Below, in pieces: positions 55,096-64,000 of a stretch of DNA of 64,000 nucleotides. A program made the translations under genes and the position numbers. Source of the DNA: Ceratopteris richardii (Eukaryota; Streptophyta; Polypodiopsida; Polypodiales; Pteridaceae); the NCBI GenBank assembly GCA_020310875.1, contig CM035444.1:23072772-23136771 (forward strand). Direction: 5' to 3'. The notes beneath the pieces are model-generated. The model worked only from the letters and a program-made list of their open reading frames with translations. It was not told where the DNA came from and made no database searches. Numbering within the stretch: position 1 is the stretch's first letter; each line of letters starts with the position of its first letter.

Positions 55096-56122
55096 TGGAT
55101 GCTTTACTCTTCAAAAAAGAAGGAGATTTTGCTTGCCTTTGCGACTGTCCTTCCTTGATTGAGTCCTTCTGGATCATAGAGCTTTTTGCACATACAACAT
55201 CTTGTTCAAGAAGATTTGTCTTAGAAGAACTAAGAGAGTGTGTGATGCCATGATCTGTGAGCATACAATTCTCTAATTCTAATGTAATGCATTGTTCATG
55301 TACCCAAACTTGAAGAATTTGACTTCTTAGGTTTAAGTTAACTGCATGGTCATAGATCCAATATTGACCCAAGACAAGTGGTTCTGTAAGGTTCTCATCT
55401 TGACACACTAGCACTTTGACTTTCATTGGAACATCTTGAAGGTAGATGGGAAGTTCCACCTCACCCAAACAAGGGGTTTCCACACCTCCCAATCCTATGA
55501 GATAAGCTTCTATATGATTGATGTTCAACTGCAAGTCTTGGCAGTAGGATAGTCTAACTGCACTACTTGCTACACCTGAGTCAATCAATGCTTTCACAGT
55601 CTTGGCACCCTTTCCTTGTCCTATCTCTATGGTCACAAAGGGACGTCGGTCAATGACTTGAGAAGTAGTTATGCCTGATTTTTGGCACATACCCATGTGA
55701 TATTTTGGGGCTTTTGAGTTGACGTCTAGACCTAGTCGCCTTAACTTATTTCACCTAATACGCTCTCTGGCCTCTGCCTGTGCTTCTTCCCTCACCCTTA
55801 GCTCCTCTTCTTTTCGCTTCTTAGTAGTGTTGAGTCTCATAAGCATATCCTCTGTAAGAGGTTCTTGGTATAACTTGACTCTACATCCACTAATATAGTT
55901 TGGCAAGATATCTCCTTCTAGAGTGGCCAACTGAACTGCACCGCTAGTGGAAATTCTATTAATGATCATGGGTCCGTATCCTCTTTTTTCCAACTTACGG
56001 GCATGTTGCTTTAGCGTATAAACCAGTACTAGGTCTCCCTCTTTCAATTGCGTTGAGTATCGTTTTGTAGGCAACTCGATAAGCCCAAACAACATGATGA
56101 AGTTGTTTGTCCCAATCAGCAC
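55064..56122 (-). pseudogene. G4 GPY/F-like segment plus second retropepsin-like domain
   Basis: From about 56060: LKEGDLVLVYTLKQHARKLEKRGYGPMIINR (integrase C-terminal GPY/F-like), LTEDMLMRLN and a charged helix. A TGA near 55743 precedes the second protease-like domain: RRPFVTIEIGQ, ALIDSGVASSAV (Asp codon at about 55582-55580), IEAYLIGLGGVETPCLGEVELPI, and PLVLGQYWIYDHAVNLNLRS. It aligns with the G3 domain throughout. The Asp of G3's ILGQDWL is Tyr here. It runs into the gag of G3 at about 55095. Confidence 0.8.
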
Positions 56123-57180
56123 GTTTATTATTTACCAGTTTTGTCAATACGTTACAGAGGATCTTATTGGTGCTCTCTGCTTGTCCATTAGCTTGTGGGT
56201 GATAAGGGGCAGACTTCTTATGTATCACCAAGAATTCTTGGAGAAGATTTTCAATGACCTCATTCAAGAAGTGTGTGCCTCTATCGCTCACTAACTCTAT
56301 TGGTAGCCCATATCTCGTGAACACATTCTCGAATAAGAACTTAGCCGTAGTCTGAGCATCATTCTTTGTTGTGGCTTTCACTTCTACCCACTTTGTAAGG
56401 TAATATGTGGCTACAATAATATACTCTGCATGGGAGTTTCTAGCTGGGGGGTTAATAGGACCTATGAAGTCTATGCCCCACTTCCAAAATGCACGCCCTC
56501 CCATCATTGGCCTCAAAGGCATCTCATCTTTTCTAACTGGATATTGTGCACGTTGGCATGTGTCACATTTCTTCACATAGGTATGAGCATCCATATGAAG
56601 AGTGGGCCACCAAAGTCCTGAGAATAGAATGGTCTTGATTACCCGATCAGGACCGAAGTGTCCACCTGCAACACCATTGTGTGCAGTTTCTAAGACTTTC
56701 AAATAGTCTAATTCGTGAACGCACAATCTTAGATAACCATCCTTGCCTCTTCGATATAAGTTGTCGCCAACTAAAGCATAGTCCTAAGCCTCTTGCTCCA
56801 TGCTTCATCTTCTTGCTAGACTAGCCTCTTTGGGTAAGGTTCCCGATCTCATAAACTCTACCAATGGAGCACTCCAATCAGGAATTAATGACACTTGATA
56901 AAGGATAGCGTGCTCCACTGGTGGTCTCTCTCTGCACATTGGACAATTCTTAATCCACTCATGTATTTCTTTGTCCATGCTAGGCTAATACACTCCTAAA
57001 CGTTTTAGATTCTGCAATGTTCATTGTTTAGAATAGTGATTTCCTAGAAATCCTTCATGGGCTTGTTGCAACCAGCTAGTATGTTCGTCATCCTTGACAC
57101 AACAAGCCAGTACACCCTCCATATCTTGTTTGTACATGCTTCCTGCCAATATGTGATATTTTTGTGATTTTACAATTTCT
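55995..57180 (-). pseudogene. G4 integrase with duplicated zinc-binding module and core-tail deletion
   Basis: First H2C2-like module: LACCVKDDEHTSWLQQAHEG, GNHYSKQ, a TGA where G3 has Arg, LGVY followed by TAG where G3 has Trp (YWP), then CPMC (about 57170-56930). Second module: AHNGVAGGH, LWWPTLHMDAHTYV, CDTC (56660-56555). Core: IDFIGP, SDRGTHF and NGQAESTNK, so D, D, E are intact. The frame runs to AYKTILNA, after which about 75 codons present in G3 are deleted out of frame before the GPY/F-like segment. Confidence 0.85.
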
Positions 57181-57587
57181 TCTTGTGAGGTTTTCACATT
57201 CTTATTTGCGGGTCCGAAGGTGAGGACTGGTACCAACTTATTTGCCCATCTAGGAACAACTTCCAAATTGAACAAATAAGCATCAGGTAGTTCATCAGAC
57301 ACTCCTTACGGTGACTCTCTTGAAGTAATGCGAGAAAGGTGATCTGCCCGAAGGTGGGTTCTACCTTTCCTGACAACAACTTCAAAGTCATAGTCCATCA
57401 CTAAGAGGAACCATCTTACTAAGCGTCCAGTATTGCAAGGTTTATTGACCAAATATAACAAAGCTTGATGATCATTGAAAAACTTGAACTTGTTGGCCAA
57501 TAAATAGTGTCTAAACTTCTTCACAGCATATACCATGCCTAAGCCCTCTCGTTCAGTTGTGGTATAATTTCGTTCAGCTGCGGTGAG
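57181..57587 (-). pseudogene. G4 RNase H end and connection domain
   Basis: Starts at TAG where G3 has Gln (SRQL). Contains NYTTTEREGLGMVYAVKKFRHYL, HQALLYLVNKPCNTGRLVRW and HLRADHLSRI (intact DxLSR-type box, lost in G3). TAA lies at 57306 where the G3 sequence reads Gln (APQGI). Confidence 0.85.
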
Positions 57588-58795
57588 CTATCTACTAGCA
57601 TATGCTATGGGAAAATCTAAGTTTCCTTCACCTGTGGGTTGCGCTAGCACACATCCTATAGCATGATTGGATGCATCCACATGGACATGGAATGGTTTAT
57701 TCCAATCAGGAGTGGTCAGTATTGGTGCTGTGCACAAATGTTTCTTCATTTCATTAAAAGAATTCTCGCATTCGTCGTTCCACTCAAAATTAGACAACAA
57801 GCCATAAAGGGGTCTAGCTATGATCGTGTACATGTGGATGAACCTGCGGTAATATCCACAATGGCCATAAAGTCTTGTACCTCCTTAACATTCCTTGGCC
57901 TTGGCAGCTCCACTATGGGTCATACCTTATCTTCATCTGTTGAGATTCCATTCTTAGAAACAATATGACCTAAGATTTTACCTTGAGGCACCATGAACAC
58001 ACACTTTTCTGGGTTCAGACACACTCGATATTCTCTATACTTGTTGAAGATTTGTCTGAGCTCAAGGATGTGAAATCTTCTTTCCTGGGAATGAGCACAT
58101 AAATCATCCACATACACTTCTAAGCTCTTTTGCAAGAACTCTTTGAAGACATGACACATGAGCCTTTGGAATGTTGCAGGTGCATTGGTGAGTCCAAATG
58201 GCATCACACGAAATGCAAAGATTCCCCACTCTGTGGTGAAAGCTATTTTGTGTTGATCTTCTGGGGCAATGGCGACTTGATTGTAACCTGAAAATCCATC
58301 AAGGAAGCTATAAACTTCCTTGCCTGCAACACGCTCCAATAGGTGTTCCGTGATTGGAAGTGGATAACTATCTTTGATCGTAGTGGCATCAACTTTTTTA
58401 AGGTTAATACACACTCGCAATTTCCCGTTCTTCTTGGGCACCACTACAATGGGGGACACCCATTTAGTATGCTCAATCTCACAGATAAATCCAGCTTCAA
58501 TCAGCCTATCAATTTCTTCTTTTATTTTGGTTGCATATGTATCATTATATGTGTAGGGCTTCTGTTTGGTGGGCTTGGCATTAGCAGTCATGGGGATAGT
58601 ATGAGAGCAAATTCTTGGATCTACCCCTTTCAAGTCTCTATAGTGCCATGCAAACACATCCCTATATTCCCTTAATAGAGCTATGAGCTCCATTTCTTCT
58701 CTTGCACTTAGGTCATCTCCTATATATGTGCATCTCTCTTTGTTCTCTTCAATGGTCACTACAATTTTCTTGGTCTTTTCTTTATTATCATATGA
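57588..58795 (-). pseudogene. G4 reverse transcriptase and RNase H start
   Basis: Follows the protease frame in the same frame after TAA at 58796. YRDVFAWHYRDLKGVDP, KQKPYTYNDTYATKI, WVSPIVVVPKKNGKLRVCI, FLDGFSGYNQ, MPFGLTNAPATFQR and YVDDLCAH are complete. A TGA ends the frame at 57920. A one-base deletion at about 57868 (GGCC for GGGCC in FMGHCGYY) shifts it; the RNase H start HVDASNHAIGCVLAQP follows at about 57670. Confidence 0.88.
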
Positions 58796-61774
58796 TTATC
58801 CTATGATGGCCTCTCTCTTAGGCATTTGTACCAAAATTTTGCGGTCGTCAGTTTTATATTTCTTGAAGTTTTCTGGTACTTCAAACATTGATTCCTCCTC
58901 TTCTTGTTTCACTGCTTTTCTTTTCTTTTTCTTTTGACTGCTCTCACTTCCATCCTTTGAATTTACCATTTTAATACTTGTGACAGGTTCTTCTTCTTTC
59001 TGGGTGAACGCTCCTATATCTTCTAGATAGTGCTGCTCTGAGTTAAAGCAACTACCCATCACAATGGACTCTATATCATCGTCATTCTCTTCTTCTTCTA
59101 TGACATCACTAGGGTCACATTCTTCTAGCAAGGGCTGACACATGAACACTAAAATATCATAACCCTCCTCATCACAATGAGGTGTCCATTGTTCTTCATT
59201 GACTGCAATGTCCATGGTAGCTAAGATTTCTACCCAACCATGAGGTTCTAATTCCTCATCTGGAAAGATCATTGGTGTATAGGCTGGGTCTTTAATTGTT
59301 CTATCTCCTGGAGAAGTTCCTTCTTCTCTCGCCTTCAAGCATTTGTCCTCTTCCTCTACGACCTTACACATCCACAAATGAGTATCTTCATGCAACGAGG
59401 ATGGATCAGGTGAACTTGCAGAATGCACGGAGATAGAATCTTCTTTCGCTTTGTGGATAGGATTCCACTGTAGGGGTGGTACATCTCTAAAGATGTAATC
59501 CTTCAAATTGACCTTGGTGGTGACCCCTAAGTGTTGTAAGTACAAGGAGTTGGTTCCCCAATCTTGTACTATTTGCAATTGTCGTAGGAAGGGTCTTCCT
59601 AGGATCATCTCATAAACATTATTTTTCTCAAAGTCACATATAGCAAATGTGTGCTCAAACTCTACACCACAAGTGGTTAGAGTTATCCCTTCTAGCAATC
59701 CTAGAGGTCTTTCAAAATGACCATCGGCCATTTGAAGCTTCATTCTAGTTGGTCTTAACGTGGGTTTGCCCCATTGCTTCCACAAGGAGTTGGTTGCAAT
59801 AGCAACACCAGCACCTGAATCTATGATTTCTTTGGTTGTGTAGCCTTGGTAGGTGATTAGAAGATAAGTGTTACCTTCTTCACCCTCACACACGCCCCCT
59901 ATTTTGTCTAGAGGTATCTCTGGTACTTTCTGCTTAGAGCCTGCTTTTGGCATTTTGGAATCAAGTTCTGGAACTTGATCCTTGACATGATTCCATAGCT
60001 CAGGTTTTGCTTTGAGCAGCTCTTCTACCGTGAGATGACATTGAACTTTAGTGTTCTTCACGACATTAGTGTTCCTTGGGACCACTAAGTCTTCATGTCT
60101 TACCAGTATTGTGGGAGCTCTGATCTGAAGAGATTCAGATTCCCATGGGCTTGGAAATTGAGGAAGTTCTTCTAAGGTATTAGATTCAAAATCTATCCTT
60201 TCATCTTCTTGTTGCTCGACTTGATCTCCGTAAATGGATGGAATGTCTTGGGGAAATTGATCATGATCATCAATCTCAGGAATAGGGGGGGAATTACCCT
60301 TCTCCTTGGCCCATTTCTCTTCATGTATTTCCCGCAAGAACTCTTGAGAGTACTGTTGAATTGAAGGAGGTATTCCAGCATCCATGGAATTAGGAACATA
60401 AGCTCCCATTGGTGGTGAGCTTCCTCTTTCAATAACTGATTGAGCCTGTGGAGGCAAAGAAACTTGTGGTTTGTTTACCAACTGCTCTAATCTTTCTAGT
60501 AAGTCCTGAAAATGCAAATCTGGTTTGACAGAGTTTGTCTGATTGAACTTTTGACTAGTCTCGAGTATAGCTTGAGCTTGTTCTACCATTTTCATGCACA
60601 TTTTCATCCGTTCAATCTCTAAATCCGCTCTAGGGTAACTCTTGTCTTGGTTTGCAGCTGTTGGCCCTTCTTGAAGTCGAGCTTGATAGGCCTTGAACAT
60701 CATGTCCAAGCCTTCTAGGGTTGGATCTGCAAGAACAAATCCTGGTTGCGGTCTATTAACAATGGGTGGTGGGGTGGGATGAGGTGGAGTAGATGGAGTT
60801 TGGGCATGCGAGGGGCTTTGAGATGCAATGTCATCTATTTTTGTTTTCGTTTCTTTCAGGCTTTCTTCCAATTCTGATAACTTTATATTCCACTTGTGAT
60901 TGGCCTTCTCTCTAGTATCCTTCCATGTTCTTTTTTTCCTCTTACTAGGTTCTCCCAATTCACTCGACTCCAATTGCTCTGCTGGTTTATCCTGTTTTAA
61001 GGCTTGTGCTCTAGTGACAGCTTGTATAGGAGCCACATTACTGCAACTTGAACTTGAATCCGCCACTAACCCTACCACATTAATGGGTGTAATCTTGGGT
61101 GCACTAGAGGGTTTTCTTGGACAATCTCTAGGGAGATGGTCTTTGCCACAATCAAGACAAAAAGCTTGTATTGTGATAGCCTGTCCTTGACTCGGAGATG
61201 GTGGGTGGGGACAATCACGAAGGAAATGGTCGCCCTGACATCTAAAACATGGTCCTCTAGGGGCTTGTGGTCTTACTTGTCTCAATTGGGGCCTAGGTTT
61301 AGCATTTGTGTACATGGCATTGGAGTATTCCGGCTCCCAATTTTGTTCCATAGGTGGTGCCTCATATTGATACGGGTAAATCTCACTATGTTCAAGTGAC
61401 TCTGTGTAATAAGCATGTGGACTTCCTTCATGGGAGTAGTCTGAACTCTGAGCATGAGAGTCATTCTCTAAGATTAGTGGGGTCACTGGCACCAATGCTC
61501 CATTAAGGTTCTCTTCTGCCACTGCATACGTAAGTAGAATTACATTGGCAGGAGCTGCTGGTTGGTTTCCTAGGACTGGTTGTGGCCTATATGGTGCCTG
61601 ATATTGTTGTGGTGGTCTATAGTATGGCTGTTGGTAATGGTTCTGATACCTACCTTGTGGGTAAGGTTGATGATAGTTCTGTCTCACAGCCTGCCTATTG
61701 TAGGGGCAATCTTGAGTCGTGCGGTTCGTGTATTTTCTCTCAATAGTGCAATATGGAGCATTCCTTTCTCTCAT
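58796..61774 (-). CDS. G4 gag C-terminal half and first protease, long open frame
   Basis: 992 codons open. N-terminus: variant finger CTIERKYTNRTTQDC, then a Gln/Tyr/Pro-rich stretch, then two knuckles CFRCQGDHFLRDC (residues 176-188) and CLDCGKDHLPRDC (206-218), both CX2CX3HX4C. Next come a basic segment (SKRKKRTWKD), a helix, Pro-rich, LDMMFKAYQARLQEGP, and then the retropepsin IIDSGAGVAIATNSLWKQWGKP with Asp652 (codon 59821-59819) and MILGRPFLRQLQIVQDW. A long acidic linker leads to RT. The first Met is internal to the native polyprotein: an in-frame TAG precedes it at 61775-61777. Longest intact frame in the window. Confidence 0.88.
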   Translation of the reverse strand: MRERNAPYCTIERKYTNRTTQDCPYNRQAVRQNYHQPYPQGRYQNHYQQPYYRPPQQYQAPYRPQPVLGNQPAAPANVILLTYAVAEENLNGALVPVTPLILENDSHAQSSDYSHEGSPHAYYTESLEHSEIYPYQYEAPPMEQNWEPEYSNAMYTNAKPRPQLRQVRPQAPRGPCFRCQGDHFLRDCPHPPSPSQGQAITIQAFCLDCGKDHLPRDCPRKPSSAPKITPINVVGLVADSSSSCSNVAPIQAVTRAQALKQDKPAEQLESSELGEPSKRKKRTWKDTREKANHKWNIKLSELEESLKETKTKIDDIASQSPSHAQTPSTPPHPTPPPIVNRPQPGFVLADPTLEGLDMMFKAYQARLQEGPTAANQDKSYPRADLEIERMKMCMKMVEQAQAILETSQKFNQTNSVKPDLHFQDLLERLEQLVNKPQVSLPPQAQSVIERGSSPPMGAYVPNSMDAGIPPSIQQYSQEFLREIHEEKWAKEKGNSPPIPEIDDHDQFPQDIPSIYGDQVEQQEDERIDFESNTLEELPQFPSPWESESLQIRAPTILVRHEDLVVPRNTNVVKNTKVQCHLTVEELLKAKPELWNHVKDQVPELDSKMPKAGSKQKVPEIPLDKIGGVCEGEEGNTYLLITYQGYTTKEIIDSGAGVAIATNSLWKQWGKPTLRPTRMKLQMADGHFERPLGLLEGITLTTCGVEFEHTFAICDFEKNNVYEMILGRPFLRQLQIVQDWGTNSLYLQHLGVTTKVNLKDYIFRDVPPLQWNPIHKAKEDSISVHSASSPDPSSLHEDTHLWMCKVVEEEDKCLKAREEGTSPGDRTIKDPAYTPMIFPDEELEPHGWVEILATMDIAVNEEQWTPHCDEEGYDILVFMCQPLLEECDPSDVIEEEENDDDIESIVMGSCFNSEQHYLEDIGAFTQKEEEPVTSIKMVNSKDGSESSQKKKKRKAVKQEEEESMFEVPENFKKYKTDDRKILVQMPKREAIIG

Positions 61775-63502
61775 GTTCTAGTTTTGCATTGGGCATACGT
61801 TAGCCATGTGGTCCCCTCCACAGGTATAACATCGGTTGAATGAGGTGACTCTTGGCATTTGTTTATTTTGAACTCCTAGCTTCTTGGCAACTTGCTCCGC
61901 TATCTCATCTAGCTCAGTGGAGGCTCTAGAGGTATGACTAGTAGAACTGTCATAGTCTTGATAGAGTTTGGATAGTCCTAACTCCTCACCCAAGTTGTCT
62001 TCTATGTCAATGCAGGTCCGCACACACTCTTCTATGGATCTAGGCTCTTTCAAGTACACATATGATCTTAACTTGGTGCTTAGTAAGCCATCTAAAAACA
62101 AATCCACTTGTTTGGCTAGTGCGGGTAACTCTGGAGCAGGGCATCTCTCTAGATACTGTCTGAACCTTAAACCTACTAGCCGCACTATTTCTTGGGGTGT
62201 CTGCTTGAAGCTGTGGATCAAAGATGAGGTGTTGTGCCTAATACCACTCTTGGAAAATTCTACAATGAATTCATCTAGCAATTGGCCTATATCGTGATAG
62301 TTGCAACTACTCAGTGGTTGAAACCAAGCTAAGGTAGTGCCCTTAAGAGTCAAACCAAATGCCTCTTACTGGGTGAACAAATCCTCAACTTGTTCAGCTC
62401 TTAACACTTGTTTGAACTCGGCCACATGATCATAAGGATCTCCTGTCCCGTCAAAATAATTCTTCATTGCCTTGATCACTTGAGTGGGTCTAAGGGTTCT
62501 TGGGTGCTCTCGGGGTCTAGGCAATGGAAAATCATGCTCATCTCTTTGTTGCCTATGTGCTTGATGTCTCTCTCTTTCAATTCTTTCATTTTCAAATCAT
62601 GATCTATTTCTGCCCACAATGTGTGCAAAACTTACCTCAGGTCTCTCTCTATTTCTTTCTCTCTGGGCTTCATGAGCTTGGGATGATCCTACTCCTTGGA
62701 CGCCATGGAAAACATTGGATCTTGGTGAAGGGAAAATCAATTCACTCTTCCAAGTATATGCATGTCTATCATGTTCTGTTACCAAGAACATTTTCTCTGA
62801 TGTGTTATCCAGGTAGACAACTTTGCCTGGTATCTTTGGATCCTTGAACTTGTAGATGATGGATATACCCAATTGGCTAGGTTGATCTGGCTTGAATCTC
62901 CAAAAGGCTTCCTCTGTTTCTCTATTCAAGAATAGTTCTATGCTTTTGTTGTCTTGAGGGATCCAATCTAGAGTGATCACTCTGGTCAAAACTGACTTAC
63001 CTCTAGGAGTCTGGGGTCCTTGGCCTACATTTCCTTGTTCTAGGTCTCCTATCTCATTCTCAGGAATGACATTTCCAAACTCATCGGTCCTATCTGGTAG
63101 GTTGGTGACCACATACATGGTTCCTTCCTTATCAATGTATGAACCCTCTTCGAACTTGACTACTGGGTGTTCAAGCCCAAAGGATTGATATGGATTTTTG
63201 AGTTGGACCATTGATCGCCTCAGGCCATCCTCATAGATGCGAGCACCTAATCGGTTGGTCCGAATATATTCCAATTGTGTCTTATAGGGGCCTTCTAGTG
63301 TTTCTAGATGGGCAGTTCCTGAGCCACCTACAATTTTCCCCATGCTAAAAGACATTTCTGAGTCACTTGTGTCAGAGTTTAGTACGTAAGGACAACCACT
63401 TAGTTGTTGAGCCCAAGACTTAGATGTATGGTTGACACTAGACTGAGAAGATCTAATGCTTTGTCTATCCTTGCCTAGGTGTATACCAGATCTCAGGTTC
63501 AT
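61775..63502 (-). pseudogene. G4 gag N-terminal half
   Basis: ATG at 63502 (MNLRSGIHLGK) lies soon after the leader array. The frame is continuous to 61775 with stops at 62597 (TGA), about 62354 (TAA) and 61775 (TAG), each where Arg or Gln would fit. N-domain: YIRTNRLGARIYEDGLRRSM and VKFEEGSYIDKEGTMYV, shared with G2. Capsid-like core: MKNYFDGTGDPYDHVAEFKQ at about 62470-62410, then LAWFQPLSSCNYHD, IHSFKQTPQE and LRFRQYLERCP. Ends with CYTCGGDHMANVC, another CX2CX3HX4C knuckle. Confidence 0.85.
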
Positions 63503-63665
63503 AAGCTTTGGTTAAGAGTCCAAAATTTTCCCTTGGTATGGTTCAAAATCCTATGGAGTCCCCTTGGTTCCCTAGTCCCACCTGAGGCTCAAAAAATGAA
63601 ATTTGGATGAAAAAGTTATGTCAAATCAGGCTCCTGGGGGTCAAAACAGGCAAACAGAACCTCTT
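63503..63665 (-). other. G4 leader adjacent to gag
   Basis: Unique sequence between the gag ATG and the repeat array, with no element features. Confidence 0.5.
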
Positions 63666-64000
63666 GGAAAAAAATCACGATTTTGTGAAAAAATCTCGAT
63701 TTTGTGAAATCAAGAGAATCGCGATTTTGTGAAATCAAGAGAATCGCGATTTTGTGAAATCAAGAGAATCGCGATGCTGTGAATCTCGAGAGAATCACGA
63801 TGCTGTGAATCTCAAGAGAATCGGGATGCTGTGAATCTCAAGAGAATCACGATGCTGTGAATCTCAAGAGAATCGCGATGCTGTGAATCTCAAGAGAATC
63901 GCGATGCTGTGAATCTCAAGAGAATCGCGATTTTGAACCCACTGAAAATCGTGTTTTCTCATAATCGTGTTTATGAAAATCGCGATTTTGTACCTTGGAT
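63666..64000 (-). repeat. G4 leader tandem array with AATCGCGAT core
   Basis: About 11 units of roughly 26 bp, such as GAGAATCGCGATGCTGTGAATCTCAA, with the earlier ones reading GAATCGCGATTTTGTGAAATCAA. The core AATCGCGATT is a perfect palindrome. The array runs to the window edge, so its full length is unknown. Same core, different unit length, as the G2 array. Confidence 0.9.

Larger units (their letters stand above)
55096..64000 (-). mobile_element. G4: Ty3/gypsy element entering from the right edge, 3' truncated
   Basis: On the - strand: hairpin-repeat leader (edge to 63503), gag with several knuckles, protease, RT, RNase H, two H2C2 modules, integrase, GPY/F-like segment, second protease-like domain. 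The 3' frame and 3' LTR expected from G3 are missing; instead it joins G3's gag. The 5' LTR and PBS lie beyond 64000. It has the same architecture as G3 but is clearly diverged, so it is a separate insertion of the same lineage. Confidence 0.88.

Overview
The window looks like intergenic DNA from a large, repeat-rich land-plant nuclear genome. I found no host protein-coding gene, tRNA, rRNA or CRISPR array. Almost every base belongs to LTR retrotransposons of the Ty3/gypsy and Ty1/copia groups, many nested in one another. The plant call rests on tRNA-Asp-type and initiator-Met-type primer binding sites, Athila/Tat-like gypsy organisation with long open frames after integrase, plant-like copia RT/RNase H, and a hAT-type transposase remnant. 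I cannot name the species. A fern, lycophyte, bryophyte or gymnosperm seems as likely as an angiosperm.

Names used below: G1-G4 are gypsy elements, C1-C2 copia elements, T1 a gag-only (TR-GAG-like) element, L1 a large non-coding retrotransposon derivative (LARD), S1 a solo LTR. Layout: a hAT transposase remnant (235-840) and a TATG-rich simple repeat (1160-1436) come first. G1 follows on + (1437-10058: LTR, PBS, decayed gag, protease, RT, RNase H, integrase and a 3' coiled-coil frame; no 3' LTR). C1 lies on - (10059-13029 plus 22188 to about 23160) and is split by T1 (13030-22187, long LTRs of about 2.5 kb). G2 is on + (about 23161-36661), with a hairpin-repeat leader and a gag-protease frame interrupted by L1 (27068-33137, target duplication ACATG) and S1 (33216-34293, target duplication GAACC). 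G3 is on - (36662 to about 55095) and is interrupted by C2 on + (45107-50294, target duplication TATAT). G4 is on - (about 55096 to the right edge) and is fused head-to-tail to the gag of G3.

The most unusual content is in G3 and G4. Their pol appears to encode two successive integrase-type H2C2 zinc-binding modules, and downstream of the integrase GPY/F-like segment there is a second retropepsin-like domain (DSG motif and ILGQ/VLGQ motif), separate from the normal protease between Gag and RT. G3 then carries a 4.5 kb, roughly 1,500-codon frame of unknown function with about ten nonsense codons but no frameshift. G2 and G4 share leader regions built of tandem repeats around an AATCGYGATT inverted core, and the C2 LTRs each hold five strong GATGC/GCATC hairpins.

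Relative order from nesting: G2 is older than L1, S1 and G3; G3 is older than C2; G1 is older than C1, which is older than T1. L1 looks youngest: its two LTRs differ at only about seven or eight positions plus small indels by eye. Most internal stop codons sit where a related copy has Gln, Arg or Trp, as expected from C-to-T decay of silenced, methylated copies.
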